Shown here one piece after another: positions 9,197 to 18,311 of a DNA stretch of 64,000 nucleotides; positions within the stretch are counted from its first letter, which is position 1, and every line of letters starts with the position of its first letter. The notes under the pieces are model-generated. The model made no database searches, was not told where the DNA came from, and worked only from the letters and a program-made list of their open reading frames with translations. The DNA is from Chloroflexota bacterium (GTDB lineage Bacteria > Chloroflexota > Anaerolineae > Aggregatilineales > Phototrophicaceae), in NCBI GenBank assembly GCA_013388745.1, contig JACAER010000027.1:62001-126000 (forward strand). Direction: 5' to 3'. A program made the translations under genes and the position numbers.

Positions 9197-9351
9197 GAGC
9201 TTGTCAGCTCGTTGGGTTCAGGGCGACAGCGGGCAGATTGATCTGCGCGCGTTGACCGCGCAAGGCTTTTCTGATACCGGACAGAGCTTTAAGACAGGCG
9301 CGGTTAACTTGCATGGGTCGGCGTTTTAACCTCTTTTTAGCACAGTCAGGC

Positions 9352-9380
9352 TTTACTTTCGCCCCTCCTGCTGCTATAAC
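9352..9380 (+). promoter_or_regulatory. Sigma-70 type promoter of the 6S-like RNA
   Basis: A -35 box TTTACT (9352-9357) and a -10 box TATAAC (9375-9380) are separated by exactly 17 bp. The predicted transcription start is near 9387, directly in front of the closing helix of the structured RNA. There is no ORF start nearby that it would otherwise serve. Confidence 0.65.
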
Positions 9381-9386
9381 AGGCGC

Positions 9387-9570
9387 TGACCTGCCGTGTT
9401 TGTGATGGCGCAGTGCGTTTGAGCCAACACCCATTTTTAGGAAGTCGCCGTCTGATGCCCCGGTGATAGGCTTGAGCCAAGACCTATACATCAGGAGGAT
9501 TTCCACCTGCGAAAGCAGGTTCAAACATCGCGACCACACGGCATGGCGGGACACCCCCGCCAGGTCGCAG
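9387..9570 (+). ncRNA. ssrS: Structured RNA, probable 6S RNA
   Basis: A region of about 184 nt folds end to end. GACC (9388-9391) pairs with GGTC (9563-9566), and TGCCGTGT (9392-9399) with ACACGGCA (9536-9543). GTTTGAGCC (about 9417-9425) pairs with GGTTCAAAC (about 9518-9526), leaving a long interior bubble. Local hairpins form at ACCTGC-GAAA-GCAGGT (about 9505-9520) and TGGCGGG/CCCGCCA (9544-9562), and CTGATG pairs with CATCAG in the terminal arm. A rod of about 185 nt with a central bubble, the TTGAGCC...GGTTCAAA pairing and an upstream sigma-70 promoter fit 6S RNA, which binds the housekeeping RNA polymerase. The identification rests on recalled structure, not a covariance search. A riboswitch-like leader for the MBL gene is the alternative. 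Confidence 0.6.
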
Positions 9571-9622
9571 CGCGCTTCAGTTATAATGAGGCGCGCTGTT
9601 TTTATTGCTGAGGATATGGACG

Positions 9623-10318
9623 ATGCAAACGCTGGTCGATGGGCAGGTGTACGCGCTGCGGCGCGGCTTCTTCAATATGTATGTGCTGGTCAACGGCGAC
9701 AGCATCACGCTGGTCGATACGCTGACTTCGGCGCAAACGGTGGACAGTGTGCGGCAAGAACTGGCGCAGCACGGGCTGGATTTCGCGCGGGTGCGGCAGG
9801 TGTTTATTACCCACGCGCATTATGACCATGTAGGCGGGCTGACGGCGCTGCAAGCGGCGCTCAACGTGCGCACTATCGCCCACCGCCGCGAAGCCCCGAT
9901 CGTGCGCGGGGAACAGACGGTGGCGCGCCCGCGCCCACAGGATGTCGATTTTCTGTCGCGGCTGATTCTGGCGAGCGTCAATTTTACAATTACGCCAGCG
10001 CGCGTCGATACTGAAGTGCAGGAAGGCGCCAAACTGGACGAAGTGCTGCCGGGAATCGAGGTGATCGAACTGCCGGGACACACCTACGGGCAGATTGGGC
10101 TGTGGTGGCCGGAAAAACGCCTGCTGCTGGGCGGCGATGTGATGATGCATCTGCCCTGGGGGCTGACGATGCCCTTTCGCCTGGCTTCGCCGGATTGGGC
10201 GGCGGCGAAGGACTCGGTTCGCAAGGTGGCGGCGCTGGATGTCGAGGTGCTGGGATTGGGGCATGGGCCGGCGATCATGGGCGGCGCGGCGGCCAAAGTG
10301 CGCGCGCTGTTGAAGTAG
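9623..10318 (+). CDS. MBL-fold metallohydrolase (glyoxalase II-like)
   Basis: 231 residues. The metallo-beta-lactamase fold is shown by THAHYDHVGG (the HxHxDH zinc motif, about residues 62-71), His in LPGHTYG, Asp in GGDVMM and the final His in LGHGP. These residues bind two metal ions that activate water. The protein lacks a signal peptide, so it is cytoplasmic. ATG at 9623 is preferred; an in-frame ATG at 9605 would add six residues. A TATAAT at 9582-9587 may supply its own -10 box, so it need not be co-transcribed with the upstream RNA. The substrate is unknown; thioesters or lactones are typical. Confidence 0.85.
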   Translation: MQTLVDGQVYALRRGFFNMYVLVNGDSITLVDTLTSAQTVDSVRQELAQHGLDFARVRQVFITHAHYDHVGGLTALQAALNVRTIAHRREAPIVRGEQTVARPRPQDVDFLSRLILASVNFTITPARVDTEVQEGAKLDEVLPGIEVIELPGHTYGQIGLWWPEKRLLLGGDVMMHLPWGLTMPFRLASPDWAAAKDSVRKVAALDVEVLGLGHGPAIMGGAAAKVRALLK

Positions 10319-10430
10319 GTCGGCGCTGTGCGCTGGCGGGCGGCCAAACAGCCCACCGGATGCTGCTTTTGTAGATTCCCCCTCCCTGCGCAGCCCTTGT
10401 GCGTCGCCACAAGGAGAGGGCGCGCGGGAG

Positions 10431-11705
10431 CTACTCGTAGCGGAAGCGGCGCACGGCCAGCGCGAAAAACACCGCCCCCGCGCCCAACAGCACCAGCAGC
10501 GGTGTGACGACGGTTGAAAGATCGCCGTTAAAGTACAGCAGCGCGCGGAAGCCGTCCATCACCCAGGCGATAGGCGAGATATGCCCCAGCGTGCGCATCC
10601 ATTCGGGCACGATGTCCAGCGGCCACCACGCGCCGCCCAGCGGGGCGAGCGTCAGGATAAACAACAGGCTGACGCTGGAAGCCTGTTCGCTGCTGCGCAT
10701 GAAGGTCGCCAGCAAGAAGGCCAGCGCGGTAATGCACAGCGTAAACGACACCATCAGCGCCACAATCGCCAGCGGGTCGCGGCCAAAATTGACGCCCATG
10801 AAGGCGCCCACAGCGAAAGCCACCGCGTACTGAATCATGCCCATGATGAAGCGCGAGAGCATTTTGCCGCCCAGAAGCTGCCAGCGCGCCACAGGCATCA
10901 TCACCAAACGCTGCAATGTCCACTGTTTGCGCTCGTCGATCAGCACCACCAGCGCGCCGAACACCGTGAACATGACGTACATGCTGCCCATGCCCGCCGT
11001 CGATTGGCCGAAGCCCTGCTGGCGTGGCGAAAGCTGGCGTTCGATGGCGTCGTTCAGCGTGAAATTGACGGTGACGAGATTTTCTGCCCACAAGGCCTGC
11101 GCGCGTGTAAAAATCTGCTGGCCGAAGTCATCGCGGTCAGCCGTGTCGCTGAATTGCAGAATTTCCAGGCTGTCGGCCACATCCAACCCCACGCGCTCGG
11201 CCACCAGCGCGCCGCCTGTGCGCTGCACGACGGCCTGCACAGCCTGTTGAATCAGGCTGGGGGCGTTGGCCTCTTCGTCGCTGCGGTAAATGATGCTGGC
11301 GGGCGTGCCGGCCTGCATGTTGGCCTCGAAGCCCTGTGGAATGATGAGCAGCGCCAGCGCGTCACGATTGATCAGGCGTTGGCGCGCCAGGTCTTCATCC
11401 AGCGTGCGTTCGCTGGCGCCGGCGCGCAGGCGGCAGAAATCTTCGGCGTCGTTGTCCAGCGGGCACAGCACGAGCGTGTCGTTGGCGGCGCGCAGATCAG
11501 CCAGAAACTGTGTCGCCAGCGCGCTGCCGTCGTAGTCGATAACATCGACGCGCAGACGCGGCGTGGTTTCGGTCACAAAACCGCCGTTCGCCAGCCCGAT
11601 GATAAATACCAGCGCCGCCGGCACCAGCACCAGATTGATCCAGATGCCGCGATCACGGAAGATCACGCGCAGATCGTTGAGGGTGATATTGAGAAGTTTT
11701 TGCAT
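10431..11705 (-). CDS. ABC-2 type transporter permease (export), second permease of the operon
   Basis: 424 residues. One TM segment near the N-terminus (residues 20-42) is followed by a long extracytoplasmic domain (about 45-225) and five to six C-terminal TM segments (about 235-420). This is the ABC2_membrane_3/YhgE-like layout. The start at 11705 (MQKLLNITLNDLR) is chosen because it lies 5 nt after the stop of the preceding permease; an upstream frame overlaps that gene. With the permease at 11711-13105 and the ATPase at 13108-14112 it forms a heteromeric exporter like DrrAB or YhfI-type systems. The substrate, perhaps a drug or lipid, is unknown. Confidence 0.88.
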   Translation of the reverse strand: MQKLLNITLNDLRVIFRDRGIWINLVLVPAALVFIIGLANGGFVTETTPRLRVDVIDYDGSALATQFLADLRAANDTLVLCPLDNDAEDFCRLRAGASERTLDEDLARQRLINRDALALLIIPQGFEANMQAGTPASIIYRSDEEANAPSLIQQAVQAVVQRTGGALVAERVGLDVADSLEILQFSDTADRDDFGQQIFTRAQALWAENLVTVNFTLNDAIERQLSPRQQGFGQSTAGMGSMYVMFTVFGALVVLIDERKQWTLQRLVMMPVARWQLLGGKMLSRFIMGMIQYAVAFAVGAFMGVNFGRDPLAIVALMVSFTLCITALAFLLATFMRSSEQASSVSLLFILTLAPLGGAWWPLDIVPEWMRTLGHISPIAWVMDGFRALLYFNGDLSTVVTPLLVLLGAGAVFFALAVRRFRYE

Positions 11706-11710
11706 GCTGC

Positions 11711-13105
11711 TTACACCTTCAGACGGCGGTTGAACAGCCACAGCCCGGCCACGAACATCACCGATCCCTGTACCAGCAGAATCAGCAGGTTAAGACCGAT
11801 ATCTGTGAAGCCCTGGGAGAGTTTGGTGAAGGCGTCTGTGCCCCAGTAGATGAGCGAAAAGGCGGTGAGCGGCTGCAAGAGGGGAATGGCCTGCACGTTG
11901 AAGAACGCGCCGCCCAGCACGCCCATCGCCATATTAATCATGCTGCCGATGGTGCCGGCGCTTTCCGGCGTGCGCACCAGCGATGCCAGCAGCACGCCTA
12001 ACCCGGCCACCGACAGCGAGGCGACGATCATCGTCAGCGCCACCAGCGGCAGATGCGTGCCCCAGATCAGCCGGATTTCGCCGCGCATCAGGCTGGCGAC
12101 GATGCTGAAGGCGAAAAACAGCAGCGTGATCTGCACCAGCGAGTTGATAAAGGCCGCCAGCAGTTTGCCGATCAAAACCGTCAGGCGTGTGGTGGGCGAA
12201 ACCAGCAAACGCTGTAAGGTGCCCGTGCGCTGTTCTTCCAGTACGTTGGTCGCCACACCCTGCGCCGTGAACAGCATGAAGAACATGGCCTGCGACGCGC
12301 CGAAAATCACCAGCGGGTCGAATTCTACGCGCGCGCCGGATACGGTTTGCGCTTCCAGCCGCAGCGGGTTAAACGACGGCACGAAGGCGCACGAAAAATC
12401 CGGCTGGAAACTGGCCGCTGCCGACTGAAACTGCAAGCCGAAGGCGGGCCGGGCAAAGGCGCGTTCGATCAGGGTATCGAAGGTGGCGGCGATAGCGATG
12501 TTGCCCGTCGCGATCTGGTAGGCGATGCTTTCGGTGATGCTGCGGATCACGCTGGAGGAAATCAGCGCGGCGCTGCTGCCGTACACTTCGATGCTCGTCG
12601 GGTCGAGCGTGGAATCATCCTGCGTGTAGGCCAGATTTTCGCTGAAATCCGCCGGGATGATGATGGCCGCCACCAGATCGCCCGTGTCTACGGCAGCGCG
12701 GGCGGCGGCGGCATCTGTCATTTCTACAGCGTCGGTCAGGTCAAACAGCACATTGCGGCCGCTGCTGTCTTCGTCCGGCGTCTGCCCACAGACCACGCCG
12801 CCATCGTCGCTGGTTTCTGTGGCCGCTGTGTCGGCGTTAGCATTGCTGTTGGCGGCGCTTTCTGCCGGCGGCACCAGCAGATCCACGAACACCTGCCCGT
12901 TGGCGCCGTTTTCGTCCACGCCGTCCAGATTGACGATAGCGATTTTGATGTTTTCGATGCTGATGTCGCCGCTGCCTGTGCCGCCAAACGCCAGGCCGAT
13001 AATGGTCGCCAGCGCCAGCGGCGTCGCGAGCATAATCAGCAGCAGATTGCGGTCAGAGTAGGCGATAGACAGCGCCTGCCAGATGATAGCCAGTATTTTT
13101 CGCAT
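11711..13105 (-). CDS. ABC-2 type transporter permease (export), first permease of the operon
   Basis: 464 residues with the same layout as its downstream neighbour: N-terminal TM at about 20-40, a large extracytoplasmic loop (about 45-255) and a C-terminal bundle of six TM segments. The sequence LEEQRTGTLQRLLVSPTTR before the TM bundle is the typical ABC-2 'E-[KR]-x-x-G-T-L-x-x-L' coupling-helix motif. The loop holds an acidic low-complexity stretch near residues 75-120. It begins 2 nt after the ATPase stop (TAG CC ATG), so the genes are translationally linked. Confidence 0.88.
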   Translation of the reverse strand: MRKILAIIWQALSIAYSDRNLLLIMLATPLALATIIGLAFGGTGSGDISIENIKIAIVNLDGVDENGANGQVFVDLLVPPAESAANSNANADTAATETSDDGGVVCGQTPDEDSSGRNVLFDLTDAVEMTDAAAARAAVDTGDLVAAIIIPADFSENLAYTQDDSTLDPTSIEVYGSSAALISSSVIRSITESIAYQIATGNIAIAATFDTLIERAFARPAFGLQFQSAAASFQPDFSCAFVPSFNPLRLEAQTVSGARVEFDPLVIFGASQAMFFMLFTAQGVATNVLEEQRTGTLQRLLVSPTTRLTVLIGKLLAAFINSLVQITLLFFAFSIVASLMRGEIRLIWGTHLPLVALTMIVASLSVAGLGVLLASLVRTPESAGTIGSMINMAMGVLGGAFFNVQAIPLLQPLTAFSLIYWGTDAFTKLSQGFTDIGLNLLILLVQGSVMFVAGLWLFNRRLKV

Positions 13106-13107
13106 GG

Positions 13108-14112
13108 CTAATCCCTCAGCGCGCGCCCGGTCAGGTGCAAAAACACGGCTTCCAGATCGGGTTCGCGCACTTCGACCGAAAGCACGTCGATACTGGCGTC
13201 GTTGGCGATCTGGATGACATCGGGCAGCGCGCGCCGCCCGCGTTTGGCGAAAACGGTGATCACACCGTCGGTGGCTTCGTCGGCGCCTTCGGCGGCTTGC
13301 TGCGGCGGGTCATACAGCGCGCTCGTCACCTGTTCGACCTGTTTCAGACGCTCCAGCACTTCTGCCGCTATTTTTTGCTGGCCGACCTTCAAAATCAGCC
13401 GGTCTTCTTCGCCCACTTTTTGCACCAGTTCGCCCACTGTGCCCAGGGCGATAATCTTGCCGTGATCGATGATGCCCACGCGATCGCTGAGTTCCTGCGA
13501 TTCTTCCATCAGGTGTGTGGTATAGAGGACGGTCATTTTTTGTTCGTCGCGCAGGCGGAACACCGTGTCCAGGATGCGGCGGCGGTTCTGGGGGTCAATG
13601 CCCACCGTCGGCTCGTCCATATACACCAACTGCGGGCGGTGCAGCAGGCCGACGCCGATGTTCACGCGCCGTTTCATGCCGCCGGAAAAGGTGTCGATGC
13701 GGTCTTTCTGCCGTTCCTTCAAGTCGATAAAATCCAGCACTTCGTCGATGCGCTTGTGCAGTTCCGCGCCGCCCAGCCCATACATGCGCCCGAAAAAGTC
13801 GAGATTCTGGCGCGCGCTGAGCGTGGGATACAGCGCGATGTCCTGGGGCACAATGCCCAACAGCTTTTTGGCTTCCATCGGCTGCTTGGTGATGGAGTAG
13901 CGGGCGATCTGGGCGTCGCCCGCCGTCGGTTCGATCAAGCCACTAATCATGGAAATAGTCGTGGATTTGCCGGCGCCGTTGGGACCCAGCAGGCTGAAAA
14001 TCTCGCCTTTGTAAATGTCGAGATCGATGTTGCGCACAGCCTCCACTGTGCTGCCGTCCTTGCGGCGGTAGGTTTTGACCAGGCCGCGCGCCTGTACCAT
14101 CGTTTCGGGCAT
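13108..14112 (-). CDS. ABC exporter ATP-binding protein (DrrA-like)
   Basis: 334 residues. Walker A GPNGAGKST (about 44-52), signature FSGGMKRR, Walker B LVYMDEPTVGID and the H-loop in TTHLMEE are all intact. The VGIDPQ D-loop and a C-terminal extension of about 100 residues match the DrrA/CcmA-type drug and antibiotic exporters. The first gene of a three-gene operon with two ABC-2 permeases, it powers their transport cycle. The start at ATG 14112 has AAGGA 8 nt upstream. A possible promoter and a CRP-like palindrome lie just upstream (14164-14213). Confidence 0.93.
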   Translation of the reverse strand: MPETMVQARGLVKTYRRKDGSTVEAVRNIDLDIYKGEIFSLLGPNGAGKSTTISMISGLIEPTAGDAQIARYSITKQPMEAKKLLGIVPQDIALYPTLSARQNLDFFGRMYGLGGAELHKRIDEVLDFIDLKERQKDRIDTFSGGMKRRVNIGVGLLHRPQLVYMDEPTVGIDPQNRRRILDTVFRLRDEQKMTVLYTTHLMEESQELSDRVGIIDHGKIIALGTVGELVQKVGEEDRLILKVGQQKIAAEVLERLKQVEQVTSALYDPPQQAAEGADEATDGVITVFAKRGRRALPDVIQIANDASIDVLSVEVREPDLEAVFLHLTGRALRD

Positions 14113-14163
14113 AGAGGGTTTCCTTAATAATTCTCACAGCGCTTTGCTTCTTCAATACGACTG

Positions 14164-14193
14164 ATACTAGCGCGAAGTTGCGGTTGGGCACAA
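14164..14193 (-). promoter_or_regulatory. Possible promoter of the three-gene ABC exporter operon
   Basis: Read on the minus strand, TTGTGC (14193-14188) and TAGTAT (14169-14164) are 18 bp apart, upstream of the ATPase start at 14112. The boxes match the sigma-70 consensus only moderately. Confidence 0.35.
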
Positions 14194-14197
14194 AAAT

Positions 14198-14213
14198 TGT
14201 GATAAATATCACC
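14198..14213. promoter_or_regulatory. CRP/FNR-family-like operator
   Basis: TGTGA-N6-TCACC at 14198-14213, part of the palindrome GTGATA-AA-TATCAC. It matches nine of the ten defined positions of the CRP half-site pattern TGTGA-N6-TCACA. Its centre lies about 48 bp upstream of the predicted start of the ABC operon transcript, a plausible activator position. The divergent gene at 14275 may also be affected. Confidence 0.35.
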
Positions 14214-14274
14214 AGGAAAGCGTAGGATGTTCCGTCATTGACGATCCGGGCGCGCGCATGTTACGCTAAGGCGC

Positions 14275-16872
14275 ATGAAACGTCTATGGTTGCTGCTGGC
14301 GCTGCTGCTGCTTGCGTATGGTACGCGCCTGTATCATCTCGCTGCGCAAAGCCTCTGGTTTGACGAAGGTTGGTCGGCCTTTGCCGCCCGCCAGACGACG
14401 CTGTGGGACGCCGCCTTAGCCGATGCGACCAATCCCCCCCTGTATTATGTGCTGTTGAATATGCACACGCGCCTGAGCGGCGACAGCGAATTCGCGCTGC
14501 GCTGGTTCTCGCTGGCGCTGAGTCTGCTGCTGATCGCGCTGCTGTACATGGTTGGCAGGCGCTTGTTCGGCGCGCGCGCGGGTCTGTGGGCCGCGCTGCT
14601 GGCGACGGTCTCTCCCCCGCTGTGGTGGGCGGCGCAGGAAGCGCGCATGTATACGCTGCTGGCGCTGCTGGTGACACTGGCGGCTTTCGCCTGGCATAGG
14701 CTCATCGACGGCAAAACGGCGCGCCGCTGCTGGCTGCTGCTGTGGGGCGCGCAGTTGGCGCTGCTCTACGCGCACAACAGCGGGCCGGTTATCGCGCTGT
14801 GGCTGAACGCCATGACGCTGCTGCTGTGGCTGCTGCGGCGCGCGCTGCGTGTCCCCGATTGGCGCGTGTGGTTCGGCGGGCAAATCGTGGTTGGGCTGCT
14901 GTGGCTGCCCTATTTTTTCGCGCGCTTTGTGGATGTGCAGCAAGCCAACAGTTCGCTGATTCGCCGGCCTGTGCTCACGCCGGCCTTTCTGGCGGACATC
15001 TGGCAGGCACTGTGGACAGGCAACTGGGCGCTGGTGGGGCGCGAGCCGCTGCTGGTGGCGGCGTGCGCGCTGGTGTTCGCGCTGTGCCTGCTGTGTGTGC
15101 CCTGGAAGTTGGCGCGCGCGCGCTGGCTGCTGGCGCATGTGGTGGTCCTGATCGCGGCGCTGCTGCTGGGGCTGAGCGTGCTGGGCAACGAACTGCACGG
15201 GCGCTATCTGGTAATGATCGTGCCGCTGCTGCTGCTGCCGCTGGCGGCGGGGCTGGCGCGGCTGCGCGGGCGCGGCCTGCGTTATGCGACGGCGGCCTTT
15301 TTCGCCGCGCTGCTGCTGCTCAATATGCACTATATCACGCAGGATAAGGCTTACCAGCACGATGATGCGCGCGCGCTGGTACAGTATTATGCCCAAACGC
15401 TGGAGACTGATGATACCGTGATCGTCTGGTCATACGCCGAGCGCTACGAGCTGGCGTACTACTGGCCGCGTCTGGGGGTGCGCGCGCGGCTGTTGACACT
15501 GCCGGAGGGCGCGGATTTTGAAGAGGTGGCGCTGCGGCTGCCGCGCGGCGGCGGCGATGTCGCGCTCAATGTGTGGTACACGCAGCGCGCCGATTTTCGC
15601 GGCATGTTGGGCTGTCTGCTGGCCAACGGCACGAGCCGCGAACCCGAAGTGTACAGCGTCTACGGCATGACAAGCTACCTGTATCCGGCATGGCAGATGC
15701 AAATTCCGCTGCTGCGCGCGCTGAACGTCAATATCGCCGCCAGCGCGCAGCTTTTGACGGCGGGCACGCTGCCGGCGCAGCGCAGCGAACAGGCCTTGTG
15801 TCTGCCGCTGCATCTGCGCCTGCGCGATACGCTGCACGTCGATCTGAAAGCCGCTGTGCGCGTGACCAACGATCTGGGCTGGGAAATCGCGCGCGCCGAA
15901 GCCGTGTTTGCCGATGCCAGCCAGCGCCTCAGTTCAGAAGCGCCGGCAGGCACGCTGCTGGCAGCCTATGCGCTGCTGTGGCTGCCGCCGGGCACACCTG
16001 CCGGCACATACCACGTGGACGCTGTAATCTATGATGAACAGGCGGCGCCCGCTGGCTATGAGGTGCTGAGCGACGCGGGCACACCCGCCGGACGCACGCT
16101 GCCGTTGGGCGCATGGACGACGACAGCGGGTTCAACATGGACGGGCGCTGATGTGCCGTCCGATGGGCTGCGTGTGGACGAGAACCTGAGGCTGCTGCAA
16201 ACGCGCGCGCCGCAAAGCGCCCGCAGCGGCGACAGCCTCCCGTTGACACTGCTCTGGAGCGGCACGGGCGCACTGCCCGCACTGACACTGGCGGCGGACA
16301 ATGGCGACTGGCAGATCGCGATTCCCGCGCGCTACGACGCGCAAACGCTGACGCTCGATTGGCGCGCACCGCAAATTCCCCTGGACGCGGCGTCCGGCAG
16401 CGCAGCGCTGCGGCTGCCCGATGGACAGGTGATCGCTACCGTGCAAATCAGCGCGCTGGCCGCGCAGTTGACGCCGCCGCCCTTCGCGCTGGCCGTGAAT
16501 CAAGCGCTGGTGGGCGTAGGCACGCTAGTAGGCTATACGCCGGACGACACTGTTTCGCTGGCGAACGCCGATTTTGGCGTGACACTGGTCTGGCAGGCGG
16601 CAGGCGCGACGGCCATTGACTACACCGTCTTCGTACAGCTTCTCGACGCCGATGGGCGTGTGATCGCGCAGAGCGACGCCGCCCCCGCGCAGAACACCCG
16701 CCCGACGACTGGTTGGCGCACGGGCGAATACATCAGCGACGCGCATCGCCTGCGCTTCAACGAAAACGCGCGCGCCGGGAGCGCTGCGCTGATTGCCGGC
16801 ATGTACGACCCGCGAACCATGCAGCGTGTCGGCACGCTCACGCTGGCGACACTGGAGGTGCGCGCGCCCTGA
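14275..16872 (+). CDS. PMT/ArnT-like GT-C glycosyltransferase with beta-rich C-terminal domains
   Basis: 865 residues. The first extracytoplasmic loop carries the catalytic-type acidic motif SLWFDEGWS (about residues 25-33), followed by NPPLYYVLL, both typical of the PMT/GT39-GT83 group that takes sugars from polyprenyl phosphate. About 10-12 TM segments span residues 1-370. After a soluble segment, residues 490-865 contain two or three beta-sandwich-like stretches. It probably glycosylates a surface polymer or protein from the outside of the membrane. It is transcribed divergently from the ABC exporter operon. Acceptor and donor are unknown. Confidence 0.82.
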   Translation: MKRLWLLLALLLLAYGTRLYHLAAQSLWFDEGWSAFAARQTTLWDAALADATNPPLYYVLLNMHTRLSGDSEFALRWFSLALSLLLIALLYMVGRRLFGARAGLWAALLATVSPPLWWAAQEARMYTLLALLVTLAAFAWHRLIDGKTARRCWLLLWGAQLALLYAHNSGPVIALWLNAMTLLLWLLRRALRVPDWRVWFGGQIVVGLLWLPYFFARFVDVQQANSSLIRRPVLTPAFLADIWQALWTGNWALVGREPLLVAACALVFALCLLCVPWKLARARWLLAHVVVLIAALLLGLSVLGNELHGRYLVMIVPLLLLPLAAGLARLRGRGLRYATAAFFAALLLLNMHYITQDKAYQHDDARALVQYYAQTLETDDTVIVWSYAERYELAYYWPRLGVRARLLTLPEGADFEEVALRLPRGGGDVALNVWYTQRADFRGMLGCLLANGTSREPEVYSVYGMTSYLYPAWQMQIPLLRALNVNIAASAQLLTAGTLPAQRSEQALCLPLHLRLRDTLHVDLKAAVRVTNDLGWEIARAEAVFADASQRLSSEAPAGTLLAAYALLWLPPGTPAGTYHVDAVIYDEQAAPAGYEVLSDAGTPAGRTLPLGAWTTTAGSTWTGADVPSDGLRVDENLRLLQTRAPQSARSGDSLPLTLLWSGTGALPALTLAADNGDWQIAIPARYDAQTLTLDWRAPQIPLDAASGSAALRLPDGQVIATVQISALAAQLTPPPFALAVNQALVGVGTLVGYTPDDTVSLANADFGVTLVWQAAGATAIDYTVFVQLLDADGRVIAQSDAAPAQNTRPTTGWRTGEYISDAHRLRFNENARAGSAALIAGMYDPRTMQRVGTLTLATLEVRAP

Positions 16873-16931
16873 ACACAACGGGCGCAGTCTGTGCCGCGCC
16901 CGCTTGCTGTTATTCGTCTTTGCGCGGACAG

Positions 16932-16945
16932 GGGGCTTAAGCCCC
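16932..16945. repeat. Short palindrome between convergent genes
   Basis: A perfect 14-bp palindrome GGGGCTTAAGCCCC in the 84-bp gap between the converging genes at 14275 and 16957. It has no T-tract, so it is not a clear terminator. It resembles the hairpin modules found in dispersed repeats elsewhere in the window. Confidence 0.5.
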
Positions 16946-16956
16946 TGCCGCCGTCC

Positions 16957-18192
16957 TTAATCGCCGATGGCGAAATGGAAGACGACGGTATAGTTGCCCG
17001 TAGAGGCCGCGCTGAACGCGCCGAAGATAAAGCTCAACGAGAACGGCCCATCGTTTTCAAAATCCAGATCGGCGAATGCCGTAAAATCGAAGCTCAGCAT
17101 CGAGTCTGTGTCGCGCCCGCTCACATCGCCCTGCGACGTGCTGACCGTACTACCGTCCAGCGATTCCGAATCGCCCCAGCACGAGCGCGAATTGCCGGCG
17201 TCGTCGCAGAAAATCGGGTTGCCGTCGTTATCGGTGAAATATTCCAGGTCTTCGAAGTTGGTCACCCACGAAATCTGCGTATCCAGGCCTCTGGCGCCCA
17301 GCATATACAGCGTGGTGTTGTTAGAAGCCGTTGTCAGGTTGGGCGTCAGCGACAGGATGAAGGGGTCGCCCGCGCCATCCGCCGAGGTCACCGCCAGCCC
17401 TTCGAGAATCATGACGAATTCGCCGGTTTCGCCGCGCCCGCTGCCGATGATGATATTGATGTTGGCGAAGCTGTCGATATTGTGCGAGAAGACCACCTGC
17501 GCGGCGCTGTCATCTCCGCGCACCCGCCCGGTCGTCGGCAGATCAATCCGATAGTCGGCGGCGTCTTCGCTGTCGTCGTTGCACAGCGCGATACCGTTTT
17601 CGGTGCCGATGGCAATCGCCGGGTTAAAGCCGTCCATCCCGACTGCTGTTACGGTATAGTTGAAGCCCGCGCGCATACTGATCGTCACGGCTATCGCATT
17701 TTCCACCGCGCCGCCTTCCGGGCATTCGACACTGATGCCGCCCCCGCCGCCGCCCCTGGGGCCGCCGCCGCCGCCTTCGCCTGCGAGTTCCAGAAGGTAG
17801 TCGATGCGATCACCGGAGGTGAAGTTGACAAAAATGCCGTAGATGCCGTCGGCAGGCAGTTCGACTTCTTCGATGATTGCCTCGCCACGCCGCCCGTCGT
17901 CGCTCTCGTTCAGATCAAATTCTTCCTGATTGCGTTCGACGAACGGGCCCAGCAGCAGCAGCACGCCTTCGGCATCGTCTTCCCACGTCAGCGTCACAGT
18001 CACAATATCGCCTTCAGAGCCTTCAAAAGAATAGACGCGCGGGTCATCGCCTTCGCGGAAGCGATCCTCGCAGGAGTCGCCGTAAGCCAGCGCCCCGTCA
18101 TCGCAGTCGGCGAAGACCTGCCCTACACCAAGCATCGAAAATAACAGCATCAGAGACAGTAAAATGAACCATTTTGAGTTCAAGCGCATCAT
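16957..18192 (-). CDS. Secreted beta-rich protein, PPC-like repeats
   Basis: 411 residues. A signal peptide (MMRLNSKWFILLSLMLLF..., cleavage near VFADC) is followed by domains that resemble bacterial pre-peptidase C-terminal (PPC) modules: 'RVYSFEGSEGDIVTVTLTW...LLLLGPF' at about 50-90 and a second set after a glycine-rich linker (about 160-175, runs of G with P and R). The pattern 'Y-x-F-x-x-x-x-G-x-x-V-x-V-x-L' is the basis of this call. The start at 18192 is set by AGGAGA 6 nt upstream. Acidic residues are frequent, which suits a calcium-binding or exposed protein. No catalytic motif was found. Confidence 0.65.
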   Translation of the reverse strand: MMRLNSKWFILLSLMLLFSMLGVGQVFADCDDGALAYGDSCEDRFREGDDPRVYSFEGSEGDIVTVTLTWEDDAEGVLLLLGPFVERNQEEFDLNESDDGRRGEAIIEEVELPADGIYGIFVNFTSGDRIDYLLELAGEGGGGGPRGGGGGGISVECPEGGAVENAIAVTISMRAGFNYTVTAVGMDGFNPAIAIGTENGIALCNDDSEDAADYRIDLPTTGRVRGDDSAAQVVFSHNIDSFANINIIIGSGRGETGEFVMILEGLAVTSADGAGDPFILSLTPNLTTASNNTTLYMLGARGLDTQISWVTNFEDLEYFTDNDGNPIFCDDAGNSRSCWGDSESLDGSTVSTSQGDVSGRDTDSMLSFDFTAFADLDFENDGPFSLSFIFGAFSAASTGNYTVVFHFAIGD

Positions 18193-18311
18193 GGTTTCTC
18201 CTGCTTGCGTAGACGATAAAAATGAACTGCACACAGACCGTTAAGCCTATTGTAGCGAAAAAATGTTATTTTTGTGTCGTAATCTTTCTGTCAAGCGTGT
18301 TTAAATCTGGT

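Noticed and set aside
9204..9554. A 116-residue minus-strand frame over the 6S-like RNA
   Set aside because: It overlaps the structured RNA and has no homology-like pattern or convincing ribosome site.
10581..11849. A 422-residue plus-strand frame opposite the ABC-2 permeases
   Set aside because: Its composition (high His, Gln, Arg) and lack of motifs mark it as a shadow of the true genes on the minus strand.
16932..16945. The palindrome as a bidirectional terminator
   Set aside because: No T-tract follows on either strand.
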